64,000 nt of DNA from Acidiferrimicrobium sp. IK (GCF_025499425.1 NZ_JAIMCB010000017.1:1-64000); one strand, 5' to 3'. Positions 1 to 7,942 are shown, counted from the first letter of the stretch. Notes: generated from the letters alone by a model not told the origin. Made by a program: numbers and translations.

Positions 1-266
1 CACAGCGCCGCCGCGTCGAGCAACTCACGGTTGGATTCGCTCCGTCCTTGCACCCGACAATTCTCGACGGTCTGGGCCCAAATCGCGAGCACCGAAGCGA
101 GAATTGTTCAACAGTGTCCTAGTCGGCCTCCGGGCGCCGGCCGACAGCCCCGTCGGGGTGGTCGAGTCGTTCTGCGCCCGGTATGCCAGCGGGCGAACCC
201 GAACCGCTCTGCGGCGACGGTCATTGGAGTGGTGTATCTCCGCACGGGCGAGAGAACTGCGTAGGG
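1..266. other. No gene recognised
   Basis: Both strands hold only short open frames rich in Arg, Pro and Ser without family motifs, which is what random GC-rich DNA gives. I see no RNA gene or convincing promoter. This stretch lies downstream of the minus-strand antitoxin-toxin fusion. Confidence 0.5.
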
Positions 267-788
267 TCACACCCGGCTGACGGTCACTTCGTGCTTGGCG
301 TGGCGGGCCAAGGCGCTGAGGTCACCTGGATCGCCGGTGAGGATGGTGGCCCCACCGGCGCCGTCGGCTACCGCAACGACGATGGCATCCACACCCGAAG
401 GGATCCGTCGGCCGGTGACTTGCGACCGCAGGACGGCTGCGGCTCTGGCCACAAGCTCGTCCACGGGCCGCACGTCGCACGCTCGAAGAAGCCGGTTCTC
501 GGGGTAGTCGCGCCGGTGGTCGCCGGTCAGCGCTCCGGTGAGGACGACGCAGGGCAGGCCAAGGGCTTGATCGGCCCAAGTCCGAGCTTCGGCTCGGTCC
601 TCCTCGGTGACCGGGCCGAGTTCGGCGTCGAGCTCGGCGAGGTAGGTGTCGAGCTCGGCGATCTTGCTCAGACGGTCCAGCTCGGCCGCCACGGCGCGTT
701 GAGCAACCTGTGACAGGTTCAACCGGGCGTTGCGGGCTTGGATGACGAGTTCGTCGGGCATCGTGATGTTGACCCTCGCCATGCGCAT
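267..788 (-). CDS. Antitoxin fused to a truncated PIN (VapC-like) toxin; likely relic
   Basis: The first about 75 residues look like a ribbon-helix-helix antitoxin of the CcdA/VapB type: a short beta strand (ARVNITMPDELV) followed by two helices and an acidic tail. The remainder matches only the second half of a PIN ribonuclease domain: the VDA segment and the TGDPGDL segment carry the two C-terminal metal-binding Asp residues. The N-terminal Asp and the middle Glu of the PIN active site are absent, although a short VVLTGAL stretch may be the remnant of the usual VLDTGAL start. The result is one reading frame in which a vapB gene and a vapC gene with internal deletion have been joined. The toxin half should be inactive (inference). 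Start: Met at 788 or 782 fits the antitoxin family; an in-frame ATG at 839 would add an unrelated leader. No clear Shine-Dalgarno sequence precedes any of them. Confidence 0.6.
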   Translation of the reverse strand: MRMARVNITMPDELVIQARNARLNLSQVAQRAVAAELDRLSKIAELDTYLAELDAELGPVTEEDRAEARTWADQALGLPCVVLTGALTGDHRRDYPENRLLRACDVRPVDELVARAAAVLRSQVTGRRIPSGVDAIVVAVADGAGGATILTGDPGDLSALARHAKHEVTVSRV

Positions 789-935
789 GGTATACGCATT
801 GGCGGCGGCGGGGGACTGTCGCTTCGTCGAGTCCGCCATCGGCGACGCGCCGTGAAATGTTCACTGCTCGGGCCTCTGGCCGCGCTGGTAGCGTGCGAGC
901 GCCTGGCCGACGACGGTAGGTCTCGTACGGGCAGA

Positions 936-955
936 CGGGCGCCGGGGGGCGCCCG
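936..955. promoter_or_regulatory. GC-rich inverted repeat upstream of small secreted ORF
   Basis: An 8-bp perfect stem (CGGGCGCC and GGCGCCCG) around a GGGG loop, 24 nt before the ATG at 980. It could be a hairpin in the 5' leader or a terminator of upstream transcription; there is no T-run. Confidence 0.35.
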
Positions 956-979
956 CATCGATAAGGGGGTCAGCCGACC

Positions 980-1214
980 ATGAAGCCGTCATCCAGGCGC
1001 GGCGTCGCGGTCATGTCCGCAGCGGCGCTGGCCGGCACGATGGCCTATACGGGAGCGACCGGTGTTGCAACTGCGTCCGCACAGACTGTGAGTTGCCCGG
1101 CCTCGACCGTCAGCAGCATCGCCGGCGGAGGCCGAGGCCGAGGCCGAGGCAGGGGCTAACTTCGTAGTCCTGGCCGGCCCGGCTGCTTCTCCCGGTGGCG
1201 ATGTCGTGCACTAG
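980..1214 (+). pseudogene. Small secreted protein, frameshifted in a GGCCGA repeat tract
   Basis: From the ATG at 980, preceded by a good ribosome site (AAGGGGG), a 59-codon frame ends at 1159. Residues 1-34 form a classical signal peptide: a positively charged start (MKPSSRRG), a hydrophobic core and a TASA-QT cleavage site. After about 15 residues of mature protein the frame enters a run of GGCCGA hexanucleotides read as repeated Gly-Arg and then stops. Read one base over, the same tract gives Ala-Glu repeats followed by a plausible continuation (GANFVVLAGPAASPGGDVVH) to a stop at 1212-1214. A single-base slip in the repeat would explain the break; the intact protein would have about 75 residues. 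The function is unknown. The frameshift could be real, phase-variable or a sequencing error. Confidence 0.55.
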
Positions 1215-1224
1215 AAGGAAGCCT

Positions 1225-1644
1225 ATGACGCGCCTTCTGGCGCTGGTAGCACTCGTGGCAACCGCTACGGCATGCGGGGGATCCAGGTCACCCGCGACAT
1301 CGCCAGCGGGATCGACCGCCGGTGCGTTGCGGTGTCAGACGAGGGCTTTTCAGCCGGGCGATCAGGATGTCATCCAGCCCTCGCTGGGGACGGGCTCTTC
1401 TGAACCGACGGGCGCAGTAAAATCGGAGCCAGGACGTCCCCTGGTCATCGTGGTTTCAAGCGGGGGTTGCCTCGGCCGGGACACGGTGACAGCGTTACGC
1501 GTGTTGAGCCCCGGCCATCTGCAGATCAGGTTCAAGGCGCCGGCCCGCAACGAGGTATGTAGCATGTCTGCGTTCTTCTTCGAGGTGGTGTCCGACTGGG
1601 TCACGCCCAATCCGGCGCCCGCGGTAGACATCGCCGTAGGTTGA
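1225..1644 (+). CDS. Putative secreted lipoprotein, unknown function
   Basis: The start at 1225 is preceded by AAGGAAG at good spacing; an in-frame ATG at 1195 lies upstream without a ribosome site. The protein has 139 residues. It begins with a lipoprotein signal (MTRLLALVALVATATAC) whose lipobox Ala-Thr-Ala-Cys sets the lipidated Cys at residue 17. A Ser/Thr/Ala/Pro-rich linker follows, then a roughly 100-residue domain with three more cysteines, which suggests an extracytoplasmic domain with disulfides. I recognise no family. It follows the frameshifted secreted peptide on the same strand and may share its transcript. Confidence 0.7.
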   Translation: MTRLLALVALVATATACGGSRSPATSPAGSTAGALRCQTRAFQPGDQDVIQPSLGTGSSEPTGAVKSEPGRPLVIVVSSGGCLGRDTVTALRVLSPGHLQIRFKAPARNEVCSMSAFFFEVVSDWVTPNPAPAVDIAVG

Positions 1645-1782
1645 AGCTCTGCCGCTCGCGTGGCATGGCCAACTACTCGGTGGCCGCTCGTCGCGAGACC
1701 GTGCGGTTTCATCCCCGCCTGCCTGAGCGCTCCCCTCGGTCGCGTGGTGGGAGCCGGCCCTGCCGGCCCGTAGGCTCACCGG

Positions 1783-2481
1783 GTGCCCCCCAGCTCCGAC
1801 GGTGTCCGCCAGCAGCGCTTCCGCCCTCCTCCTGGGGCCACCGAGATCCTCTTGGTCCGTCACGGCGAGTCCGCTCCCGCGGAGCGCGGCGCCCCGTTTC
1901 CCCTCGTCGACGGGCACGGGGACCCGCCCCTGCACCCAGACGGGCGGCAACAGGCCCGTCTGGTCGCTGACCGCCTGGCCGGCGAGGACCTCGCCGCCTT
2001 GTACGTGACGAACCTTCGCCGCACGGCCGAGACCGCTGGTCCCCTAGCCGAGCGGCTCGGGCTGCGCCCGCTCGTTGAGCCAGACTTACGGGAGGTGTTC
2101 CTCGGAGAGTGGGAGGGCGGCCTGTTGCGTCACAAGGTCGCCGAGGGCGATCCGATCGCCGCCCGGATGATCGAGGAAGAGCGATGGGACGCCATCCCGG
2201 GGGCGGAGCCCGCCGCCGACTTCGCGGCCCGGGTGCGCGCCGGGCTGTTGCGGGTGGCCGACGCCCACCCCGACCGGATCGTCGCAGTGTTCACCCACGG
2301 CGGGGTCATCGGCGAGCTCCTGCGCCAGGCCACGCAGTCCCGCCCGTTCGCGTTCACCGGGGCGGACAACGCGTCGATCTCCCACCTGGTCGTCGCCGGT
2401 TCACGGTGGATCCTGAGGTGCTACAACGACACCACCCACCTCGGCCCGCGCTTCGCCGCGGCCCCCCAGCCGCCGACCTAA
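1783..2481 (+). CDS. Histidine phosphatase family protein (phosphoglycerate mutase-like)
   Basis: 232 residues from a GTG. The branch-1 histidine phosphatase signature RHGES occurs at residues 26-30 (catalytic His27), a second Arg lies in NLRRTAET, the acid/base Glu in REVFLGEWEGG, and the second catalytic His in VFTHGG. All core residues of a phosphoesterase are present. Members range from true phosphoglycerate mutases to sugar-phosphate phosphatases, so the substrate cannot be read from sequence. An actinobacterial relative, GpgP, removes phosphate from glucosyl-3-phosphoglycerate, and this window carries gpgS about 22 kb away but no obvious gpgP beside it; a GpgP role here is only a possibility. 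Confidence 0.85.
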   Translation: MPPSSDGVRQQRFRPPPGATEILLVRHGESAPAERGAPFPLVDGHGDPPLHPDGRQQARLVADRLAGEDLAALYVTNLRRTAETAGPLAERLGLRPLVEPDLREVFLGEWEGGLLRHKVAEGDPIAARMIEEERWDAIPGAEPAADFAARVRAGLLRVADAHPDRIVAVFTHGGVIGELLRQATQSRPFAFTGADNASISHLVVAGSRWILRCYNDTTHLGPRFAAAPQPPT

Positions 2482-2517
2482 ACCCGACCGGCTGACCCGC
2501 GGCGATGGCCGACCCGG

Positions 2518-3132
2518 TCAGTGGGGGCCGAACCCGAACGGGCGCCCGCGGTCCGGCGGCGTCCCCCGCCCGGCCCCGAGGATGTCGTGGACCAGGCCGT
2601 AGGCGAGCGCCTGCTCTGCGTCGAGCCAACGGCCGGCCGAGATGTCCGCCTCGACGTGCTCGAGGGGTCGGCCGGTGGCAGTAGAGAGGACACCGGCCAG
2701 GCGATCGAGCTCGATCTGACGCTGGCGGGACCACGCCGAGAGCTCGCCGGCCGTCCCCGACGCCGACGACGACGGCTCGCTCAGGTGGAAGCTGGCGTGG
2801 CGTGATGCGCTCCGGTGCTCTGCGGCGGCGAGCACCGCAACGGCGGAGCCCTCGACCCGCCCGACGCAGGCGGCCCGCACCGGCACTCCCATCAACCCGA
2901 TCGTGTCGACCAGGGTCAAGGCGGCGCGCAGCGGCCCTCCCGGGCTGTCGATCTGCATCTGCACGGCGCTGTCGCCGGTGGCGTCAAGCAGCATCAGCTC
3001 AGCGGCCACCCGGCTGGCGGCCTCGTCGTCGAGCGGTCCCCGCAGGACCACCTGGCGCTGGTTGAGCAGCTGGCCGCGTAGCCACGCCTCCATCCCGTCC
3101 CCCACATCGCGGTCGTCGCCAGGAACGGTCAT
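2518..3132 (-). CDS. ClpP-like protease homologue lacking the catalytic Asp
   Basis: 204 residues with the ClpP/crotonase fold: the IDSPGG motif at residues 61-66, a nucleophile-position Ser96 in GRVEGSAVAV, and His116 in ASFHLSEP. Aligned with the genuine ClpP encoded at 3549-4199, its catalytic Asp (in the DRDYF segment there) falls on Gly167 (SAGRW), so the triad is incomplete and the activity is doubtful. The C-terminal tail (residues 188-204) is short and Gly/Pro-rich. Start: the ATG at 3132 lies 40 nt after the stop of the upstream regulator gene. It is probably co-transcribed with that XRE gene. It may be a ClpR-like inactive subunit that modifies ClpP assembly, or a stand-alone relative; both are inference. 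Confidence 0.75.
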   Translation of the reverse strand: MTVPGDDRDVGDGMEAWLRGQLLNQRQVVLRGPLDDEAASRVAAELMLLDATGDSAVQMQIDSPGGPLRAALTLVDTIGLMGVPVRAACVGRVEGSAVAVLAAAEHRSASRHASFHLSEPSSSASGTAGELSAWSRQRQIELDRLAGVLSTATGRPLEHVEADISAGRWLDAEQALAYGLVHDILGAGRGTPPDRGRPFGFGPH

Positions 3133-3172
3133 CGTGCCGGCCTCCCGCGCCCCACGTTCACCCGTCGACTGC

Positions 3173-3460
3173 TCAGCTGTCGTGCAGCCGCCAGTCCAGG
3201 CGCTGACCGAGCGCCGCGGCGTAGCGCTCGAGGGTGGAGAGCCGCACATCGGCGTCGCCCGACTCGAGACGGGCTACCGCCGACTGAGAGGTGCCCATCC
3301 TGGCCGCCACCTGGGTCTGCGACAGGCCCAACGCAGTGCGCTGCGCGACCAGCAGCTCGGTGAGGACGTGACGGCGCTCGGCCATCTCCCGGAACCCCGG
3401 GAAGACCGTCTCGTGGCGTCGCTCGTTGACCTGCGCTTCGTTCGGTTCCGACTCCTGCAT
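3173..3460 (-). CDS. XRE-family transcriptional regulator
   Basis: 95 residues. The C-terminal two thirds are a helix-turn-helix of the Cro/C1 type: LGLSQTQVAARMGTSQSAVA holds the recognition helix, followed by LESGDADVRLSTLERYAAALG. The short N-terminal arm (EFRE/ERRH region) is typical of small stand-alone XRE proteins and of HigA-like antitoxins. No toxin gene lies beside it; the downstream partner is the ClpP-like gene. Divergent clpP starts 88 bp away, and a perfect palindrome sits between them, so this protein probably controls both directions (inference). Confidence 0.8.
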   Translation of the reverse strand: MQESEPNEAQVNERRHETVFPGFREMAERRHVLTELLVAQRTALGLSQTQVAARMGTSQSAVARLESGDADVRLSTLERYAAALGQRLDWRLHDS

Positions 3461-3506
3461 TCCTCGCTCGACCCGTTCCCTTCACCGCTCGAACCCTACC
3501 CGGCCA

Positions 3507-3522
3507 ATAGCGTTGGCGCTAT
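3507..3522. promoter_or_regulatory. Palindromic operator candidate between XRE gene and clpP
   Basis: ATAGCG-TTGG-CGCTAT is a perfect 6-bp inverted repeat with 4-bp spacer in the 88-bp divergent intergenic region, 27 bp before the clpP start. The size and symmetry suit a dimeric XRE repressor. A second AT-rich dyad (CGATATC) follows at about 3532-3539. Confidence 0.5.
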
Positions 3523-3548
3523 CTCAAACTCGCGATATCATTCCAGCT

Positions 3549-4199
3549 ATGTCAGTTATCCCGACCGTTGTCGACCAGTCCGCCCGCGGCGACCGCGCCT
3601 TTGACATCTACTCCCTGCTCCTGAAGGAGCGCATCGTGTTCCTCGGGCAGGAGGTGGACGACCAGATCGCCAACCTGCTCGTCGCCGAGATTCTCTATCT
3701 CGACGCCCACGACCCCGACCGGGAGATCTTCCTATACATCAACTCGCCGGGGGGCCAGGCCTACGCCGGCATGGCCATATACGACGTCATGCAGCATGTC
3801 CGGGCCCCGGTCTCCACCGTCTGCATCGGCATGGGCATGTCGGCGGCCGCGATGATCCTCTGCGGCGGAGCCAGCGGTCGGCGGCTGGCCACGCCCAACG
3901 CCAGGGTAATGATCCACCAAGGCTCAGCGGGGACCCGAGGGGCCCCGCGCGACATGGAGATCCACCTGCGGGAGGTACTGGCCACCACCAAGCGCATGGC
4001 CCAGATCATCTCCTTCCACACCGGGCGTCCACTGGAGCAGGTCGAGCGCGACATCGACCGGGACTACTTCATGACCGCGGATGAGGCCAAGGAGTACGGG
4101 ATGATCGACGAGGTCCTCACCCCGCATCGCGGCATCTCGGCCGAGCTGCTGGCGTTGGCCGACGCGGCGGCGGCTGCGGAGGTCGCCGCGACCGCCTGA
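3549..4199 (+). CDS. clpP: ATP-dependent Clp protease proteolytic subunit
   Basis: 216 residues, the usual ClpP length with an extended Ala-rich C-terminus. It carries INSPGG (64-69), the nucleophile Ser98 in GMGMSAAAMIL, His123 in ARVMIHQG and Asp172 in DIDRDYF, so the serine protease triad is complete. ClpP forms a tetradecameric chamber that degrades substrates delivered by ClpX/ClpC ATPases. No clpX or second canonical clpP adjoins it; actinobacteria usually need two ClpP paralogues, so another copy is expected elsewhere. The start at 3549 matches the normal mature N-terminus; longer in-frame starts would run into the regulator's promoter region. Confidence 0.93.
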   Translation: MSVIPTVVDQSARGDRAFDIYSLLLKERIVFLGQEVDDQIANLLVAEILYLDAHDPDREIFLYINSPGGQAYAGMAIYDVMQHVRAPVSTVCIGMGMSAAAMILCGGASGRRLATPNARVMIHQGSAGTRGAPRDMEIHLREVLATTKRMAQIISFHTGRPLEQVERDIDRDYFMTADEAKEYGMIDEVLTPHRGISAELLALADAAAAAEVAATA

Positions 4200-4207
4200 C
4201 CCGCCGC

Positions 4208-4393
4208 TCACTCGTCCTCCGCGTCCTCCCGGTCCCACTCCTTGTTGCGGGCCTCGGTGGTCGCTTTCCAGTTGGCGGCGGCTTCGCGGGTCGGGTAGGG
4301 GCCGAGGCGCTCCGCGTTGGCGCAGCCGTCCTCGGGCTCGACCCGCTCGTGGCGCAGGCACCAATACCAAGGGCCGCTCGATGCTTCGGGCAT
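4208..4393 (-). CDS. Small conserved actinobacterial protein (WYWCLRH type)
   Basis: 61 residues. The N-terminal WYWCLRHERVEPEDGC with two cysteines about 14 residues apart, then LGPYPTREAAANW, matches a widespread small hypothetical protein of actinobacteria whose members share the pattern Tyr-x-Cys-Leu-x-His-x-x-Val-Glu and a GPY-TREEA segment. The C-terminus is acidic. It ends 9 nt from the convergent clpP stop. The function is unknown; the Cys/His residues might bind a metal. Confidence 0.75.
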   Translation of the reverse strand: MPEASSGPWYWCLRHERVEPEDGCANAERLGPYPTREAAANWKATTEARNKEWDREDAEDE

Positions 4394-4437
4394 GTGGTCT
4401 CCTCATCTCTAGGGGGTCTCTACCCGGGCGAGCCGGC

Positions 4438-4773
4438 TCAGACCCGTTCGGAGAGGAGCCGGGCCAGGCGGGCTGCGTCGCTGGCTCCCAGGCCTCGCAG
4501 CATCAGCCCGTGCGCCCATCGCTCTCCGCGCGCCTCGGTCCAAACCAGGAGGGCCTTGGCCACTATCGGCTCGCCGGGAGCGTCCAGCATCACCGTCTGG
4601 TCGACTCCGCGCACCAGGTCCTGTTCGGTGACCAACCGCATCCCCAACGCTGAGACGTCGACGGTGTGGCCACGGACTCCGGGCCCCGCAAGACCGCTGG
4701 CGAACACGGTGACCGCCAGTCGCACCGGGTAGCGCCGGGCCCGGCGCCGCTCCTCGAACGACTCCTCGGCCAT
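4438..4773 (-). CDS. PilZ domain protein (c-di-GMP receptor)
   Basis: 111 residues consisting of one PilZ domain. Both c-di-GMP binding motifs are present: RxxxR at residues 10-14 (RRARR) and D/NxSxxG as Asp39-Val-Ser41-Ala-Leu-Gly44. The start at 4773 follows a strong AGGAGGGAGGG ribosome site, which decides against the ATG at 4791. Stand-alone PilZ proteins act as effectors that change motility, envelope synthesis or transcription when c-di-GMP binds. It lies downstream of the uronate operon on the same strand, 89 nt after it, and may be read through. The chemoreceptor at 18725 and the WhiG/FliA-type sigma factor near 60 kb hint at a motile or developmentally regulated host. Confidence 0.85.
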   Translation of the reverse strand: MAEESFEERRRARRYPVRLAVTVFASGLAGPGVRGHTVDVSALGMRLVTEQDLVRGVDQTVMLDAPGEPIVAKALLVWTEARGERWAHGLMLRGLGASDAARLARLLSERV

Positions 4774-4862
4774 GCCCTCCCTCCTGAACATGCGAGCGAC
4801 TATCGGGGACAGTAGCGGCCGCTGGTCGCCGCGGGCGGCGGTCCCGCGCACCGCGGTACGGG

Positions 4863-6350
4863 TCAGCGGGTCGCGGCCCGGACCGTCTCGGCGGCGCCGT
4901 GGCGCGTCACATCGGCCAGCGCCTCGGTCACAAGCGACCGGAAGGCGGGATCTCGTCCGAGATCCGGGCCGAATACTTCCTCCACGCCAAGGAGGGCGTC
5001 GGCGACCGCCCGGGCCGAGCCGGCTTCCCCGACCCGGTCCCGCAGGAGCTGCGCCAGCGGGTCGTCGAGGGGCAACGGCCGCCCGTCGTCTGATCGCCCG
5101 GCGGCGACGAATCGCATCCAGCCGGCCACCGCCAGGCAGGCCAGGCGAGGTTCGTCTCCGGCGGCCAGCCGCTGGCGGATCACCGGGAGCAGCCGCTGAG
5201 GCAGCTTCTGGGTGCCGTCCATGGCCACTTGAACGGTGCTGTGGCGCAGAGCCTGGTTGGCGAAACGCGTTCGCAGGTCCGTCTTGTAGGCGTCGAGGTC
5301 GAAGCCGAACGGCACCTGGAGGGTCGGCGTGACGTCTTTGTCCATGAGGGCGTGTACGTAGGCCTCGTACCCCTCGGCTCGGATGGCGTCGGAGATGAAC
5401 TCGTGCCCGGCCAGGGAGCCGAGGTAGGCGAGCGCAGAATGACTTCCGTTGAGCAGCCGGAGCTTCATCGCCTCGTACGGCTCCACGTCGCCGGTGAGGA
5501 CCGCCCCGCCCTCCTCCCAGGCGGGACGAGCCGCCGGGAACCGGTCTTCGATTACCCACTGGCTGAACGGTTCGGCCACCACCACCGCGTGGTCGTCCAA
5601 GCCGAGCATCCCGGCCGCGTCGGCCCGGTCCTGATCGGTGGACGCCGGCACGATGCGATCCACCATGGTGCAGGGGAAGGTCACGTTGCCCGCCACCCAC
5701 TCCGCCAGCCCTCGGGTGTCCTCGGCGGGCAGCATGGTCAGGAAATCCTCGACCAGGCGGCCTAGCAGGCGGCCGTTGCCCGGCAGGTTGTCGCATGACA
5801 CCACCGCCAGCGGGGCGCCGCCGGTCCGGTAGCGACGCTGCAGGCCCCGGCCCAGCTGCCCCACGACGGTGGCGGGGACCCGGCCGGCGGCGTCCGCGGC
5901 CACCTCCGGGTCGTCCCGGCGCAGTCGGCCGGTGGCGGGGTCGTGGCGGTACCCCTTCTCCGTCACGGTGAGCGTCACGACCCGGGTGGTCGGCTGGGAC
6001 AGCCGGACGAGGAGTTCGTCGCTGTCCTCCCGGGCGAAGAGCACCTGACGCACCGCGCCGACCACCGACACCCTCGACGATCCGTCCTGGCGTTCGAGAA
6101 CGCTGTAGAGGCAGTCCTGTGGGGCCAGCGCGTCGACCACCGACCGGCTGCGCTGGGTCACCCCGCAGATGCCCCATCCGGTGTCGCCAGTGTTGGCCAT
6201 GGCCGCCTCGGTGTAGACGGCCTGGTGAGCCCGGTGGAAGGCCCCCAGGCCGAGGTGTACCACCCCCACCGACACCGACCGGGGGTCGATCGACGGTCGC
6301 ATCGAGGGGTCGAGTCGGGCGAGGGAGGCAAGGGTGAGGCGCTCGGTCAC
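4863..6350 (-). CDS. uxuB: Mannitol dehydrogenase-family oxidoreductase (fructuronate/tagaturonate reductase)
   Basis: 495 residues, the full length of the family. An N-terminal NAD-binding domain opens with VGVVHLGLGAFHRAHQA. The C-terminal domain holds the catalytic block KLRLLNGSHSALAYLG with the conserved Lys, Asn and His. UxuB/UxaB enzymes reduce fructuronate to mannonate or tagaturonate to altronate with NADH in the cytoplasm; mannitol dehydrogenases share the fold. The operon context (mannonate dehydratase, altronate-type dehydratase, KDG kinase, KDPG aldolase) favours a hexuronate role. GTG start at 6350 overlaps the upstream stop by 4 nt (GTGA). Which of the two keto-uronates it prefers cannot be read from sequence; presence of both dehydratase types suggests it may serve both. 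Confidence 0.88.
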   Translation of the reverse strand: MTERLTLASLARLDPSMRPSIDPRSVSVGVVHLGLGAFHRAHQAVYTEAAMANTGDTGWGICGVTQRSRSVVDALAPQDCLYSVLERQDGSSRVSVVGAVRQVLFAREDSDELLVRLSQPTTRVVTLTVTEKGYRHDPATGRLRRDDPEVAADAAGRVPATVVGQLGRGLQRRYRTGGAPLAVVSCDNLPGNGRLLGRLVEDFLTMLPAEDTRGLAEWVAGNVTFPCTMVDRIVPASTDQDRADAAGMLGLDDHAVVVAEPFSQWVIEDRFPAARPAWEEGGAVLTGDVEPYEAMKLRLLNGSHSALAYLGSLAGHEFISDAIRAEGYEAYVHALMDKDVTPTLQVPFGFDLDAYKTDLRTRFANQALRHSTVQVAMDGTQKLPQRLLPVIRQRLAAGDEPRLACLAVAGWMRFVAAGRSDDGRPLPLDDPLAQLLRDRVGEAGSARAVADALLGVEEVFGPDLGRDPAFRSLVTEALADVTRHGAAETVRAATR

Positions 6351-7942
6351 AGCACCGCTCCGAGCTGCCACGGGACGAACTCGTTGTCGCCTACCCCCAG
6401 CTCCTCGCTCAGCGTGCGCCGCCCCGACGCCACCGCGACGACGGCGTCGAAGATCCGCCGGCCGGCTTGTTCCACCGTCTCGTCGCCGTCGAGGATGCTC
6501 CCGCAGTTGATGTCCATGTCGTCGGGCATCCGCCGGTACACCTCGCTGTTGGTGGCCAGCTTCAGGCTGGGCGCCGGTTTGCAGCCGAACACCGAACCCC
6601 GCCCGGTGGTGAAGCAGACCACGTTGGCTCCGCCGGCCACGATTCCCGTGACCGACACCGGGTCGTACCCGGGGGTGTCCATGAACACCAGACCCCGCCT
6701 GGTCGGCCGCTCGGCGTAGCCGACCACCTGCTGCAGTCGGCTGGTCCCGGCCTTGGCCACCGCCCCCAGCGATTTCTCCAGGATGGTGGTCAGCCCCCCA
6801 GCCTTGTTGCCCGGCGACGGGTTGTTGTCGAGACTGCCTCCGGACGCTTCCACGTAGGACTCCCACCACCGGACGCGCTCGAGCAGCGCCTCGGCGACGG
6901 CCGGGTCGGCCCGACCGGTGAGGAGGTGCTCCGCCCCGTGGATCTCCGGTGTCTCACCGAGCACCGCGGTGCCGCCCTGCGCGATGAGCAGGTCGGCTGC
7001 GACACCCAGAGCCGGGTTGGCCGTGATCCCCGAGTAGGCGTCCGAGCCCCCGCAGTTCAGCCCGAGCACCAGCTCCGACACCGGCACCGGGCGTCGCCTC
7101 ACCTCGGCGGCCGCGCCCACCATCTCCCGTATCCGGGCCACGCCCTCGTCCACCGTCGCTCGTGTACCGCCGAGGGCTTGGATGGTCATCGTGTGCACCG
7201 GTGTCGACGGAGGCAGATCGAAGCCTTCCGCCAGGCTGTCGACCTGGTTCACCTCGCATCCCAGCCCGAGGACTAGCAGCCCAGCGAAGTTGGGGTGGCG
7301 GGCGTAGCCGGTGATGGTGCGGCGCAGGAGGGACAAGCCATCACCGGACACGGCCATCCCGCACCCCGATCCGTGGGTCAGGGCCACCACCCCGTCCACG
7401 TCCGGGTGCTGCGCGAGGAGGTCGGACCCCGGTCGGAACCGGTCGGCGATCAGGCGGGCGGCTGTCGCCGAGCAGTTGACGGAGGTGAGGATGCCGATGT
7501 AGTTGCGGGTGGCGATCCTGCCGTCGGGTCGGACGATCCCGGCGAAGGTGGTCGCCGGCGGCGACGTCCCGCTGGAGGTAGCCGCCCGCGAGGCAGTACC
7601 GACCGGGGCCGGGCCGTCAGCCGATGGCACGCCGGTCTCGCCGGCCGGTCCGGTGGTGTGCGCAGCGGGCGGTCCCACCGCGAGGTTGTGGGTGTGGACG
7701 TGGTCGCCGGCTGCGATCGGCGAGGTGGCCACCCCGATCCGCTGCCCGTACTTGCGGACCGGTCCGCCGGCGGCCACAGCCCTAACCGCGATCTTGTGGC
7801 CTGCGGGCACGTCGGACCCGGCGGCGAAGGTCCGGGACCCGTCGTCTATCTCAGTGCCCGCCAGGACCTCCGATCGGGCGACCGCGACGTCGTCGTCGGG
7901 GTGCAGGCGGATGGCGACCCGGTCCAGCGGGGTGGCGGTCAC
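6347..7942 (-). CDS. uxaA: UxaA-family altronate/galactarate-type dehydratase
   Basis: 531 residues. Residues 1-90 form an SAF domain (VAIRLHPDDDVAVARSEVL), followed by an Ala/Thr/Pro/Gly-rich linker of about 50 residues and then the large dehydratase domain that begins FAGIVRPDGRIATRNYIGI. The C-terminal domain has conserved Cys residues in NCSAT, GLGCEVNQ and LGLNCGGSD, as in iron-dependent D-altronate and galactarate dehydratases. The reaction would be altronate to 2-keto-3-deoxygluconate plus water. GTG at 7942 overlaps the preceding kinase stop by 4 nt, and its own stop overlaps the next start in the same way. The fused SAF and catalytic domains are the UxaA arrangement rather than the split form. 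Galactarate dehydratase is the main alternative. Confidence 0.87.
   Translation of the reverse strand: MTATPLDRVAIRLHPDDDVAVARSEVLAGTEIDDGSRTFAAGSDVPAGHKIAVRAVAAGGPVRKYGQRIGVATSPIAAGDHVHTHNLAVGPPAAHTTGPAGETGVPSADGPAPVGTASRAATSSGTSPPATTFAGIVRPDGRIATRNYIGILTSVNCSATAARLIADRFRPGSDLLAQHPDVDGVVALTHGSGCGMAVSGDGLSLLRRTITGYARHPNFAGLLVLGLGCEVNQVDSLAEGFDLPPSTPVHTMTIQALGGTRATVDEGVARIREMVGAAAEVRRRPVPVSELVLGLNCGGSDAYSGITANPALGVAADLLIAQGGTAVLGETPEIHGAEHLLTGRADPAVAEALLERVRWWESYVEASGGSLDNNPSPGNKAGGLTTILEKSLGAVAKAGTSRLQQVVGYAERPTRRGLVFMDTPGYDPVSVTGIVAGGANVVCFTTGRGSVFGCKPAPSLKLATNSEVYRRMPDDMDINCGSILDGDETVEQAGRRIFDAVVAVASGRRTLSEELGVGDNEFVPWQLGAVL

Noticed and set aside
1641-1970. 109-codon frame between the lipoprotein and the phosphatase
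   Set aside because: Arg/Pro/Ser-rich without motif and overlapping the better-supported phosphatase frame.
2518-3249. Start of the ClpP-like protein at 3249
   Set aside because: This would overlap the 3' end of the XRE gene and adds an unrelated 39-residue leader; the ATG at 3132 fits the domain.
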